DNA of 64,000 nt from Protonemura montana (lineage: Eukaryota > Arthropoda > Insecta > Plecoptera > Nemouridae): NCBI GenBank assembly GCA_947568835.1, contig OX387604.1:29179351-29243350 (forward strand), written 5' to 3'. The notes under the pieces were generated by a model, which was not told the DNA's origin, ran no database searches, and saw only the letters and a program-made list of their open reading frames with translations. This document shows positions 13,266 to 25,332 of this stretch, one piece after another (position 1 is the stretch's first letter; each line of letters starts with the position of its first letter). The position numbers and the translations under genes are program-made.

Positions 13266-14354
13266 CTCGCTGCCATCACAAGTTTTTTTTTTTGATGGAG
13301 GTTTTATATACTTTAGATACAATATAACGAAATATGCCAGGCTTCGTGTCGCTCGATAAACATGGGATTGTGTGGCATTTATAACGGCAAGACGATTATC
13401 TCAGCTTCTCTCATCGCGATCGAATACACAAAGATGGAGACAGGTGGATCAAGCCAACAAATGGCAAGAGAGTGATTTTTGAAAAATTGGTCCTTTGTCA
13501 AAATTCTTTGTCCTTTGAAGCTTCACTTTGCACAATCCTTGTACTCCAGTTAAGCTTTGGCAAAACAAGACAAAGACAGAAGTTGAGGCTTTCCTCGATC
13601 GTAAAACAGGATGATGATCGAATTTGCAATTGTGAAACATATGTGATTTTCCGTATTACGTGAATGGTTGAAAGTTGGATTGGGATTTCAATTGTCACTA
13701 AACTTCCCTTTCACTGTATAGCTTCGTTTGTGACTGTGACAAGCAGTCCCGAAATCCAATAGCGAAGTACGAAATTTGTGCGACACAAGCGTATTATTTA
13801 CGAATCTGCTTTCATCGAAACATTCCATAACACGCACAGAGCTGTCGCGATTTGTCTGTAAAGTCTCTAGCTGTGTTCTATGGCATGTCTTTGAAGACAA
13901 CGCCGACGCCGAGTTCGCTCTCGAGGCTCAGTCACGACCTAGGTTCGTATTGTCACGCCATGTTCCACGCCAACTGGCACTCAAAAGCGTCTCCACTCTC
14001 CATCCCCTCCATTTCAGACCATTACATCGCATTTTATCGATACCAACTACTACAACCCGTCAAATCAATAGGACCTGGCTTACCCAAATTGTGCGTTACC
14101 CTCAAACACAAGAGCTACCTTTGCCCTCCAGCTGTGCACGAAAACGCTTTTATACGATATGTTTTTGGAACGAAAAAATATGGTGGTAAATTTAATACTT
14201 CTGGTAAAATCGTGGATCACAAAGTCATGATTTCCTTGTGATATTTATTTAAGATGAAATTTGCCTCTACGATCAACAGTTTGACATTTTCCTGAAGTCC
14301 AAAGAAATTTCAGCTGAAGCGTTCAAGTTCACAGAGAGTGTAAAATTAGAAGAT
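13266..14354. other. Single-copy spacer
   Basis: AT-rich unique sequence with a T-run at 13283-13293. Only short open frames (up to about 137 codons at 13776-14189) with no recognisable domain or conserved composition. No gene called. Confidence 0.7.
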
Positions 14355-14775
14355 CCCACCAAACTCAACTCCCACCAAACTCAACTCCCACCAAACTCAA
14401 CTCCCACCAAACTCAACTCCCACCAAACTCAACTCCCACCAAACTCAACTCCCACCAAACTCAACTCCCACCAAACTCAACTCCCACCAAACTCAACTCC
14501 CACCAAACTCAACTCCCACCAAACTCAACTCCCACCAAACTCAACTCCCATCAAACTCAACTCCCACCAAACTCAACTCCCACCAAACTCAACTCCCACC
14601 AAACTCAACTCCCACCAAACTCAACTCCCACCAAACTCAACTCCCACCAAACCCAACTCCCACCAAACTCAACTCCCACCAAACTCAACTCCCACCAAAC
14701 TCAACTCCCACCAAACTCAACTCCCACCAAACTTAACTCCCACCAAACTCAACTCCCACCAAACTCAACTCCCAC
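14355..14775. repeat. 16-bp minisatellite
   Basis: About 26 copies of CCCACCAAACTCAACT with three or so single-base variants. It ends about 40 bp before the LINE fragment begins. Confidence 0.97.
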
Positions 14776-15113
14776 TATGTCCATGTTAAGTGCATTCATT
14801 GAGACTGCAGTTTTCAAATAAGACGTCTTATGGACATCACAAGCTTAAAGGCCGGAAAGTTGATGTATTTTGCTTTCATCCACTCTCACCTACAGTATGG
14901 CGTGTCAGTGTGGGGACACTCACCTAAAGCATCAAGATTATTTAAACTACAGAAAAAAGCGATGCGGATAATGGCGAGAGCAAGCCCCGACCCATGCAGT
15001 GAAATTTTCTATAAGGACTCATGTCGTCCCTTATTTAAAAAATTCAAAATCATGCCTTTTCCATGTATGTATATATTTAACTGTATCATGTTTATTTATA
15101 ATCAGGAAAGAAC

Positions 15114-18100
15114 CACTTCACTGACCTCTGTGAACGTGGAGAAACCCGACACCAGGAATAGGGGGTTGTTAGTGTTGCCCACTTCACTGACCTCTGTGAA
15201 CGTGCAGAAACCCGACACCAGGAATAGGGGGTTGTTAGTGCTGCCCACTTCACTGACCTCTGTGAAACCCGACACCAGGAATAGGGGGTTGTTAGTGTTG
15301 CCCACTTCACTGACCTCTGTGAAACCCGACACCAGGAATAGGGGGTTGTTAGTGTTGCCCACTTCACTGACCTCTGTGAAACCCCACACCAGGAATAGGG
15401 GGTTGTTAGTGTTGCCCACTTCACTGACCTCTGTGAAACCCGACACCAGGAATAGGGGGTTGTTAGTGTTGCCCACTTCACTGACCTCTGTGAAACCCGA
15501 CACCAGGAATAGGGGGTTGTTAGTGTTGCCCACTTCACTGACCTCTGTGAAACCCGACACCAGGAATAGGGGGTTGTTAGTGTTGCCCACTTCACTGACC
15601 TCTGTGAAACCCGACACCAGGAATAGGGGGTTGTTAGTGTTGCCCACTTCACTGACCTCTGTGAAACCCGACACCAGGAATAGGGGGTTGTTAGTGTTGC
15701 CCACTTCACTGACCTCTGTGAAACCCGACACCAGGAATAGGGGGTTGTTAGTGTTGCCCACTTCACTGACCTCTGTGAAACCCGACACCAGGAATAGGGG
15801 GTTGTTAGTGTTGCCCACTTCACTGACCTCTGTGAAACCCGACACCAGGAATAGGGGGTTGTTAGTGTTGCCCACTTCACTGACCTCTGTGAAACCCGAC
15901 ACCAGGAATAGGGGGTTGTTAGTGCTGCCCACTTCACTGACCTCTGTGAAACCCGACACCAGGAATAGGGGGTTGTTAGTGTTGCCCACTTCACTGACCT
16001 CTGTGAAACCCGACACCAGGAATAGGGGGTTGTTAGTGCTGCCCACTTCACTGACCTCTGTGAAACCCGACACCAGGAATAGGGGGTTGTTAGTGCTGCC
16101 CACTTCACTGACCTCTGTGAAACCCGACACCAGGAATAGGGGGTTGTTAGTGTTGCCCACTTCACTGACCTCTGTGAAACCCGACACCAGGAATAGGGGG
16201 TTGTTAGTGCTGCCCACTTCACTGACCTCTGTGAAACCCGACACCAGGAATAGGGGGTTGTTAGTGTTGCCCACTTCACTGACCTCTGTGAAACCCGACA
16301 CCAGGAATAGGGGGTTGTTAGTGTTGCCCACTTCACTGACCTCTGTGAAACCCGACACCAGGAATAGGGGGTTGTTAGTGCTGCCCACTTCACTGACCTC
16401 TGTGAAACCCGACACCAGGAATAGGGGGTTGTTAGTGTTGCCCACTTCACTGACCTCTGTGAAACCCGACACCAGGAATAGGGGGTTGTTAGTGTTGCCC
16501 ACTTCACTGACCTCTGTGAAACCCGACACCAGGAAAAGGGGGTTGTTAGTGCTGCGCACTTCACTGACCTCTGTGAAACCCGACACCAGGAATAGGGGGT
16601 TGTTAGTGTTGCCCACTTCACTGACCTCTGTGAAACCCGACACCAGGAATAGGGGGTTGTTAGTGCTGCCCACTTCACTGACCTCTGTGAAACCCGACAC
16701 CAGGAATAGGGGGTTGTTAGTGCTGCCCACTTCACTGACCTCTGTGAAACCCGACACCAGGAATAGGGGGTTGTTAGTGTTGCCCACTTCACTGACCTCT
16801 GTGAAACCCGACACCAGGAATAGGGGGTTGTTAGTGCTGCCCACTTCACTGACCTCTGTGAAACCCGACACCAGGAATAGGGGGTTGTTAGTGTTGCCCA
16901 CTTCACTGACCTCTGTGAACGTGAAGGAACCCGACACCAGGAATAGGGGGTTGTTAGTGTTGCCCACTTCACTGACCTCTGTGAAACCCGACACCAGGAA
17001 TAGGGGGTTGTTAGTGTTGCCCACTTCACTGACCTCTGTGAAACCCGACACCAGGAATAGGGGGTTGTTAGTGTTGCCCACTTCACTGACCTCTGTGAAA
17101 CCCGACACCAGGAATAGGGGGTTGTTAGTGTTGCCCACTTCACTGACCGCTGTGAACGTGGAGAAACCCGACACCAGAAATAGGGGGTTGTTAGTGTTGC
17201 CCACTTCACTGACCTCTGTGAAACCCGACACCAGGAATAGGGGGTTGTTAGTGTTGCCCACTTCACTGACCTCTGTGAAACCCGACACCAGGAATAGGGG
17301 GTTGTTAGTGCTGCCCACTTCACTGACCTCTGTGAAACCCGACACCAGGAATAGGGGGTTGTTAGTGCTGCCCACTTCACTGACCTCTGTGGACGTGAAG
17401 AAACCCGACACCAGGAATAGGGGGTTGTTAGTGTTGCCCACTTCACTGACCTCTGTGGACGTGAAGAAACCCGACACCAGGAATAGGGGGTTGTTAGTGT
17501 TGCCCACTTCACTGACCTCTGTGAAACCCGACACCAGGAATAGGGGGTTGTTAGTGTTGCCCACTTCACTGACCTCTGTGGACGTGAAGAAACCCGACAC
17601 CAGGAATAGGGGGTTGTTAGTGTTGCCCACTTCACTGACCTCTGTGAAACCCGACACCAGGAATAGGGGGTTGTTAGTGTTGCCCACTTCACTGACCTCT
17701 GTGAAACCCGACACCAGGAATAGGGGGTTGTTAGTGCTGCCCACTTCACTGACCTCTGTGGACGTGGAGAAACCCGACACCAGGAATAGGGGGTTGTTAG
17801 TGTTGCCCACTTCACTGACCTCTGTGGACGTGGAGAAACCCGACACCAGGAATAGGGGGTTGTTAGTGCTGCCCACTTCACTGACCTCTGTGGACGTGGA
17901 GAAACCCGACACCAGGAATAGGGGGTTGTTAGTGCTGCCAACTTCACTGACCTCTGTGAAACCCGACACCAGGAATAGGGGGTTGTTAGTGTTGCCCACT
18001 TCACTGACCTCTGTGAACGTGCAGAAACCCGACACCAGGAATAGGGGGTTGTTAGTGTTGCCCACTTCACTGACCTCTGTGAAACCCGACACCAGGAATA

Positions 18101-19190
18101 GGGGGTTGTTAGTGTTGCCCACTTCACTGACCTCTGTGAAACCCGACACCAGGAATAGGGGGTTGTTAGTGCTGCCCACTTCACTGACCTCTGTGAACGT
18201 GAAGAAACCCGACACCAGGAATAGGGGGTTGTTAGTGCTGCCCACTTCACTGACCTCTGTGAAACCCGACACCAGGAATAGGGGGTTGTTAGTGTTGCCC
18301 ACTTCACTGACCTCTGTGAAACCCGACACCAGGAATAGGGGGTTGTTAGTGCTGCCCACTTCACTGACCTCTGTGAACGTGCAGAAACCCGACACCAGGA
18401 ATAGGGGGTTGTTAGTGTTGCCCACTTCACTGACCTCTGTGAAACCCGACACCAGGAATAGGGGGTTGTTAGTGTTGCCCACTTCACTGACCTCTGTGAA
18501 ACCCGACACCAGGAATAGGGGGTTGTTAGTGCTGCCCACTTCACTGACCTCTGTGAAACCCGACACCAGGAATAGGGGGTTGTTAGTGCTGCCCACTTCA
18601 CTGACCTCTGTGAAACCCGACACCAGGAATAGGGGGTTGTTAGTGCTGCCCACTTCACTGACCTCTGTGAAACCCCACACCAGGAATAGGGGGTTGTTAG
18701 TGCTGCCCACTTCACTGATCTCTGTGAACGTGGAGAAACCCGACACCAGGAATAGGGGGTTGTTAGTGCTGCCCACTTCACTGACCTCTGTGAAACCCCA
18801 CACCAGGAATAGGGGGTTGTTAGTGTTGCCCACTTCACTGACCTCTGTGAAACCCGACACCAGGAATAGGGGGTTGTTAGTGCTGCCCACTTCACTGACC
18901 TCTGTGGACGTGGAGAAACCCGACACCAGGAATAGGGGGTTGTTAGTGCTGCCCACTTCACTGACCTCTGTGAAACCCCACACCAGGAATAGGGGGTTGT
19001 TAGTGTTGCCCACTTCACTGACCGCTGTGAACGTGGAGAAACCCGACACCAGGAATAGGGGGTTGTTAGTGTTGCCCACTTCACTGACCTCTGTGAAACC
19101 CGACACCAGGAATAGGGGGTTGTTAGTGCTGCCCACTTCACTGACCTCTGTGAAACCCGACACCAGGAATAGGGGGTTGTTAGTGTTGCC
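15114..19190 (+). repeat. 57/66-bp coding VNTR inside the LINE ORF
   Basis: About 70 tandem units, each translating as TSLTSVKPDTRNRGLLVLP (19 aa) or, in about 15 units scattered through the array, a 22-aa form with an extra NVE/NVQ/DVK/DVE-type triplet (9 bp). Both lengths are multiples of three, so the frame opened at 14830 stays open to 19215. The first unit has the long form. Minor variants include CTG/TTG in the Val-Leu-Pro codon and PHTRN for PDTRN. The antisense strand is also open (repeats of NNPLFLVSGFTEVSEVG) but has no support as a gene. Confidence 0.96.
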
Positions 19191-19414
19191 ACAGCACAAG
19201 TTATGCCGGCAGTAAACTATACAATGCCTTGCCACCGCATCTTAAAGTAGGAAGCAAATGTAATTTTTAAACTCAACTTTATGACTTCTTGTTAGAAAAT
19301 TGCTTTTATCCAGAGACGATTTTTTTTTTAAATGTAAAAGTTTAAAAAAAATGTAAACATTTGATGACTGTATAAATATCATTCTGTGTTTGATCATCCT
19401 GGACAAATTAACAA

Positions 19415-19416
19415 CA

Positions 19417-19447
<31 letters not shown>

Positions 19448-19458
19448 TATTATCATTA

Positions 19459-19490
<32 letters not shown>
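19415..19490. repeat. (ATT)n microsatellite, probable LINE 3' tail
   Basis: About 25 ATT triplets with a few substitutions, directly after the AT-rich 3' end of the LINE fragment. Confidence 0.93.
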
Positions 19491-19493
<3 letters not shown>

Positions 19494-20415
19494 TTTAACT
19501 CCGTATTAACATTTCTGTTATAACACCTTGAAGTCGTGAACTCTAGAATGTGCAGAATGTCTTCCCCCCCCCCCTCATCCCCCTCTTTTTCCTCGCACCA
19601 GGAAAGTTATGGATGAGCAGGGTCAGGATTTAAAAAATGAGCTTAAAATGGCAATCAAGGAAATGAGTTTCATTAATTTTTGATTTGTAAAATAGTAAAC
19701 GTATTAGTGTAGGGTTCTCTCCACCTACACGCACCAATATAAGATGGTGCGTCTTAGAGCTCAAGGTTGAAATACAATTGAGACTTCCGCTGCTACGCTA
19801 CGAATTCTATAGTGAATTCAATTTTTTCCAACTCTTTTTCTCCTGTGGTTTTCGGTATTTTTCGAAATTTCACCTGCAAAACCCGATCGAATCGCCGTGA
19901 AAATGTGACAGCGCAAGGAGAACCCAGAAAACGAACTGATCTTAGCCCAAGAGCCGACGTTTTCGACCAAATTTCACGATTTCATTAAAGATTTAGAGCA
20001 GTGAGACATCCCAGCCAGTCAGCTGTTTCAAACTATTTCGCAGCTGAATTGTTTGCGTGGATTTTATTGGTGACTGCTTTCCAAGCTTGGGGCAGGCAAA
20101 TGGAGTAATTTATCTCCGTAACACAACATGGACATCGTGGTAAATGTTGAGAAGCTTTCAAACTCAATATTCAGTTCACTAATTGAGTAATTACAGTAAT
20201 TACAGATAAGTTCCACCGTTGAGTGCATCGTTATAACTTGGCATGAACTATTCCCAACGATATGCTAATGACAATCATAGCAACATTCAAAAAGCATATT
20301 TCATTAAACAACAATTCATTCAATTTACAATATTAAATATCAACCAGACGCATACGCATTTAGTTTCGCAAAGACAAAACTGCCCAATGAGAACGCTACC
20401 AGCTGTTTTCACTTA
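19491..20415. other. Single-copy spacer
   Basis: AT-rich, no open frame of note, poly-C run at about 19565-19576. Nothing recognised. Confidence 0.7.
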
Positions 20416-21257
20416 ATCACAAATCCTCGGTGGTACCAACCCCACCCAACTGACTTGCCAAAGTAACAAGCTCACAGGAGATCACAAATCCTCGGTGGTA
20501 CCAACCCCACCCAACTGACTTGCCAAAGTAACAAGCTCACAGGAGATCACAAATCCTCGGTGGTACCAACCCCACCCAACTGACTTGCCAAAGTAACAAG
20601 CTCACAGGAGATCACAAATCCTCGGTGGTACCAACCCCACCCAACTGACTTGCCAAAGTAACAAGCTCACAGGAGATCACAAATCCTCGGTGGTACCAAC
20701 CCCACCCAACTGACTTGCCAAAGTAACAAGCTCACAGGAGATCACAAATCCTCGGTGGTACCAACCCCACCCAACTGACTTGCCAAAGTAACAAGCTCAC
20801 AGGAGATCACAAATCCTCGGTGGTACCAACCCCACCCAACTGACTTGCCAAAGTAACAAGCTCACAGGAGATCACAAATCCTCGGTGGTACCAACCCCAC
20901 CCAACTGACTTGCCAAAGTAACAAGCTCACAGGAGATCACAAATCCTCGGTGGTACCAACCCCACCCAACTGACTTGCCAAAGTAACAAGCTCACAGGAG
21001 ATCACAAATCCTCGGTGGTACCAACCCCACCCAACTGACTTGCCAAAGTAACAAGCTCACAGGAGATCACAAATCCTCGGTGGTACCAACCCCACCCAAC
21101 TGACTTGCCAAAGTAACAAGCTCACAGGAGATCACAAATCCTCGGTGGTACCAACCCCACCCAACTGACTTGCCAAAGTAACAAGCTCACAGGAGATCAC
21201 AAATCCTCGGTGGTACCAACCCCACCCAACTGACTTGCCAAAGTAACAAGCTCACAG
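20416..21257. repeat. 65-bp minisatellite
   Basis: About 13 virtually identical copies of a unit that begins ATCACAAATCCTCGGTGG and contains ACCAACCCCACCCAACTGAC. The unit length is not a multiple of three and there is no long frame. The core is shared with the 30-bp array 270 bp downstream. Confidence 0.98.
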
Positions 21258-21294
21258 CAAGAATCTTTCCGAAGCAGACAAAGACAGGTACAGG

Positions 21295-21394
21295 AACTGG
21301 TAACTGGTAATTGGTAACTGGTAACTGGTAACTGGTAACTGGTAACTGGTAACTGGTAACTGGTAACTGCTAACTGCTAACTGGTAACTGGTAA
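21295..21394. repeat. 7-bp tandem repeat
   Basis: About 14 copies of AACTGGT with a few AACTGCT units. Confidence 0.96.
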
Positions 21395-21527
21395 AGAGTC
21401 TGTGACGAGACTGAGAACGCATGGAAGCCCGTCAGGCAAAATCTGACCACTCAAGTGAAATCTTCTGATTGCTTGACTCATGGCTGATTACTCGTAGCTC
21501 AGCGCCGCTTTAAGGAACCGTTGCGAG

Positions 21528-21993
21528 ACCAACCCCACCCAACTAACTTCAGTCCCCACCAACCCCACCCAACTCACTTCAGTCCCCACCAACCCCACCC
21601 AACTAACTTCAGTCCCCACCAACCCCACCCAACTAACTTCAGTCCCCACCAACCCCACCCAACTCACTTCAGTCCCCACCAACCCCACCCAACTAACTTC
21701 AGTCCCCACCAACCCCTCCCAACTAACTTCAGTCCCCACCAACCCCACCCAACTCACTTCAGTCCCCACCAACCCCACCCAACTAACTTCAGTCCCCACC
21801 AACCCCACCCAACTCACTTCAGTCCCCACCAACCCCACCCAACTAACTTCAGTCCCCACCAACCCCACCCAACTAACTTCAGTCCCCACCAACCCCACCC
21901 AACTAACTTCAGTCCCCACCAACCCCACCCAACTAACTTCAGTCCCCACCAACCCCACCCAACTAACTTCAGTCCCCACCCAACTCACTTCAG
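21528..21993. repeat. 30-bp minisatellite
   Basis: Fifteen copies of a unit containing ACCAACCCCACCCAACTAAC then TTCAGTCCCC. The fourth base after CCAACT varies A/C (TAACTT/TCACTT). Open frames on both strands (166 and 203 codons) are repeat artefacts. Confidence 0.97.
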
Positions 21994-22763
21994 GGCGCTG
22001 ATGCTTCCACTGCTATGCTTGACTTCTCATACTCAAGTGAATACTGGCGAGCTGCAAACTCAAACAGAATCCCAACTGGAGTTCCTTGGATTAATGTCGT
22101 CCATTCGAGCTCGGCACAAATTGCGCACCTAAAGAAACCAGTCTGCGTGCAAGTTCTAGCATCCACTGCGAACATTTTAATCCAAGGCATCAACACTCAG
22201 ATCTAAGGCTTTGCTGAACGTCTTGACTAAGCTGAACATTATCTCCATTAGGGAAATCACCTAGAACGTCTTGCAGATGTCACCAGGGTTATATACGTTC
22301 AAATAATATTTGAGACAATCTCATCTCGACGATGGAGAGAAATGTATTTGCAGGCAGTCGTCCATTTTGAGAGAGAATGCATATGGAGATAAAGTGATCG
22401 AACAACAGTACTGAGATTTTGAACTTGATCTATCAAAGCTTGGAGGAGTCTGTCAGTGAGTCGGTTAGTAAGGCAGACGGGCGGCTACGTTTTTGGTACG
22501 ACCATTTATCTGGGTGAACCCCATGACACCGGCCAGCCGCCCCAGAGGCCCAGAGGCCCAGAGGCCCGGCGGCCCGAAGGCCCGAACAAGCATCGTAGCT
22601 GCTCCCGCGATTCGTAACATTTCATTTGGTAAGTAGTCCTTAGGGTACCGGCTCACAACGAGATGCTGGTGGGAAAGATTCTTCCCGTGTGAGTGATTTA
22701 CAGGCGCATAGTTGTTCCTTTGCCTCGTCGAACAAACATATTCTATCGAGTCTATTCAAACAT
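21994..22763. other. Spacer with short GC-rich repeat
   Basis: No gene recognised. 22538-22584 has several GAGGCCCA/GCGGCCCG-type copies (about 9 bp). The remainder is single-copy. Confidence 0.7.
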
Positions 22764-23584
22764 GGCTCCTCCACGACATGCTTTAAACCCGGCTCCTCCA
22801 CACCACGCTTTAAACCCGGCTCCTCCACACCACGCTTTAAACCCGGCTCCTCCACGACATGCTTTAAACCCGGCTCCTCCACGACATGCTTTAAACCCGG
22901 CTCCTCCACGACATGCTTTAAACCCGGCTCCTCCACACCATGCTTTAAACCCGGCTCCTCCACGACATGCTTTAAACCCGGCTCCTCCACACCATGCTTT
23001 AAACCCGGCTCCTCCACGACATGCTTTAAACCCGGCTCCTCCACACCATGCTTTAAACCCGGCTCCTCCACGACATGCTTTAAACCCGGCTCCTCCACAC
23101 CACGCTTTAAACCCGGCTCCTCCACACCACGCTTTAAACCCGGCTCCTCCACGACATGCTTTTAACCCGGCTCCTCCACACCACGCTTTAAACCCGGCTC
23201 CTCCACACCATGCTTTAAACCCGGCTCCTCCACACCATGCTTTAAACCCGGCTCCTCCACACCACGCTTTAAACCCGGCTCCTCCACGACATGCTTTAAA
23301 CCCGGCTCCTCCACACCACGCTTTAAACCCGGCTCCTCCACGACATGCTTTAAACCCGGCTCCTCCACACCACGCTTTAAACCCGGCTCCTCCACACCAT
23401 GCTTTAAACCCGGCTCCTCCACACCACGCTTTAAACCCGGCTCCTCCACACCACGCTTTAAACCCGGCTCCTCCACGACATGCTTTAAACCCGGCTCCTC
23501 CACACCACGCTTTAAACCCGGCTCCTCCACGACATGCTTTAAACCCGGCTCCTCCACACCACGCTTTAAACCCGGCTCCTCCAC
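22764..23584. repeat. 27-bp minisatellite (APPRHALNP-type frames)
   Basis: About 30 copies containing GCTTTAAACCCGGCTCCTCC. Three unit variants alternate (CACGACATG, CACACCATG, CACACCACG). Stop-free frames on both strands give a spurious 300-codon frame. Confidence 0.97.
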
Positions 23585-23636
23585 ATCCTATTTAAATTCT
23601 AATCATGTAACACGTCAAACAACAGCTGTCCTTGCA

Positions 23637-24441
23637 AAGTGAAGGATAGAAGGTAGTGACATGAAGGCAAGTGAAGGATAGAAGGTAGAGACATGAAGGC
23701 AAGTGAAGGATAGAAGGTAGGGACATGAAGGCAAGTGAAGGATAGAAGGTAGGGACATGAAGGCAAGTGAAGGATAGAAGGTAGAGACATGAAGGCAAGT
23801 GAAGGATAGAAGGTAGGGACATGAAGGCAAGTGAAGGATAGAAGGTAGGGACATGAAGGCAAGTGAAGGATAGAAGGTAGTGACATGAAGGCAAGTGAAG
23901 GATAGAAGGTAGAGACATGAAGGCAAGTGAAGGATAGAAGGTAGGGACATGAAGGCAAGTGAAGGATAGAAGGTAGGGACATGAAGGCAAGTGAAGGATA
24001 GAAGGTAGAGACATGAAGGCAAGTGAAGGATAGAAGGTAGGGACATGAAGGCAAGTGAAGGATAGAAGGTAGGGACATGAAGGCAAGTGAAGGATGGAAG
24101 GTAGAGACATGAAGGGAAGTGAAGGATGGAAGGTAGAGACATGAAGGGAAGTGAAGGATGGAAGGTAGGGACATGAAGGCAAGTGAAGGATGGAAGGTAG
24201 GGACATGAAGGGAAGTGAAGGATGGAAGGTAGGGACATGAAGGCAAGTGAAGGATGGAAGGTAGAGACATGAAGGGAAGTGAAGGATGGAAGGTAGGGAC
24301 ATGAAGGGAAGTGAAGGATGGAAGGTAGGGACATGAAGGGAAGTGAAGGATGGAAGGTAGGGACATGAAGGGAAGTGAAGGATGGAAGGTAGGGACATGA
24401 AGGCAAGTGAAGGATGGAAGGTAGAGACATGAAGGGAAGTG
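23637..24441. repeat. 32-bp minisatellite with two subfamilies
   Basis: About 25 copies of a unit with AAGTGAAGGAT(A/G)GAAGGTAG and then GGACATGAAGG. The first 14 or so units carry GATAG with GGC. From about 24091 rightward the units carry GATGG, mostly with GGG. Minus-strand frames of up to 334 codons are artefacts of the stop-free 96-nt superperiod. Confidence 0.97.
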
Positions 24442-25186
24442 ATGGAGTAAGTGAATCTATCGTTGGTACGAGAGTACGCCATATGGTCGCACGGTGGGCC
24501 GGGGGGCGGCTGGGGGGCGGCCGGGGGGCGGCTTGGGGCGGCCGGGGGGCGGTATAAAGGGGTGAGAGGGAGGTGGTTGAAAGTGTTACCTGTCACACCT
24601 CATAGAACCACACAGCCAGCTCGGGAGTGGATTCGATTAGACAAGCTTGCCTTGGCTGGTGCGTCTGGTGGGTTACAAAGCGCCAGTACACCCTGCACGT
24701 ACAACAAAGGGAATTTAGTTCGCTTGAGAGGACAAGATGCATGCTTACAGAAGGGCATTAAAGAAATGTCTCTACTTTTATGCGGAATATTTTTCTAATG
24801 TTTTCTAAATGTTAAATTTTTCTTCCGGTGATCTTGAACGTACCGTTCTTAGCCTGTTTAAAAGATTTTTGAAAGTGGAATTTAGGACGCTTGAACGCTA
24901 AAAAAGTGTTTTCTTTGTTTTTGGTTAACTTCTGTACACGCTAAGAAAGTTAATGAAACGGTTCTAATTATTTGATTGTAGATATTTTATTTCCACATTT
25001 GCTTTTATCATGAAGAGTGTTTTCAAAGATCAGTCAAAGCTTGCAACGCACAAAATGATGCGGTTTTAAAATTATGTTTTATTTTGTTTGACAAAATGTG
25101 TGTTTGATTCATGAAGGACTTGAATTATCGAACTCATGCATTTAGATGGAGTTGGTCCTTTATCACGCTGATCAAAGATGCGATCA
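24442..25186. other. Spacer with a GC-rich quadruplex-like block
   Basis: 24488-24556 is a 15-bp-type repeat of GGCCGGGGGGCGGC, strongly G-rich on the plus strand. The remainder is AT-rich with no recognisable gene. Confidence 0.75.
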
Positions 25187-25332
25187 ATTTAAGCGCTGCA
25201 TTTAAGCGCCGAATTTAAGCGCTGCATTTAAGCGCTGCATTTAAGCACTGAATTAAGTGCTTGTTATAAGCGCCGAATTTAAGCGCCGAATTTAAGCGCT
25301 GCATTTAAGCGCTACATTTAAGCGCTGAATTT
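25187..25332. repeat. 13-bp degenerate tandem repeat
   Basis: About eleven diverged copies of TTTAAGCGCTGCA (variants GCGCCGAA, GCACTGAA), each centred on the palindrome AGCGCT. More diverged than most arrays here. Confidence 0.92.

Larger units (their letters stand above)
14815..19495 (+). mobile_element. 5'-truncated non-LTR retrotransposon (LINE) with an internal VNTR
   Basis: From about 14818 the plus strand encodes the C-terminal end of a LINE reverse-transcriptase ORF of the Jockey/CR1/L2 broad group: IRRLMDITSLKAGKLMYF, then FIHSHLQYGVSVWGHSPKA, LFKLQKKAMRIMARA, SCRPLFKKFKI and MYIFNCIMFIYN. The ORF reaches the usual DTRNRGLLVLP motif, is interrupted by a 4.1-kb array of in-frame copies of that motif (15114-19190), then resumes with QHKLCR and, after a small frameshift, SKLYNALPPHLKVGSK and LYDFLLENCFYPE, the normal ORF2 end. 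An AT-rich 3' UTR and an ATT microsatellite tail (19415-19490) close the element. Endonuclease and catalytic RT motifs are absent, so it is immobile. Confidence 0.85.

Noticed and set aside
1893-13322. Minus-strand reading frames of 3,809, 3,699 and 3,679 codons and plus-strand frames of 1,033-1,935 codons
   Set aside because: Pure products of a stop-free 21-bp repeat. All six frames are open at once, frame-shifting 13-bp units occur freely, and there are no domains or start context.
13776-14241. Overlapping frames of 137 and 129 codons
   Set aside because: Two overlapping frames on one strand with no similarity to known families; not enough support to call a gene.
15092-19235. Minus-strand frames of 1,366 and 1,377 codons opposite the LINE VNTR
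   Set aside because: Antisense of an in-frame repeat. The sense strand is explained by the LINE ORF, and the antisense peptides match nothing known.
20416-21257. CRISPR-like regular repeats
   Set aside because: The 65-bp units (and those of all other arrays) are contiguous with no unique spacers, and the context is eukaryotic with introns and retrotransposons.
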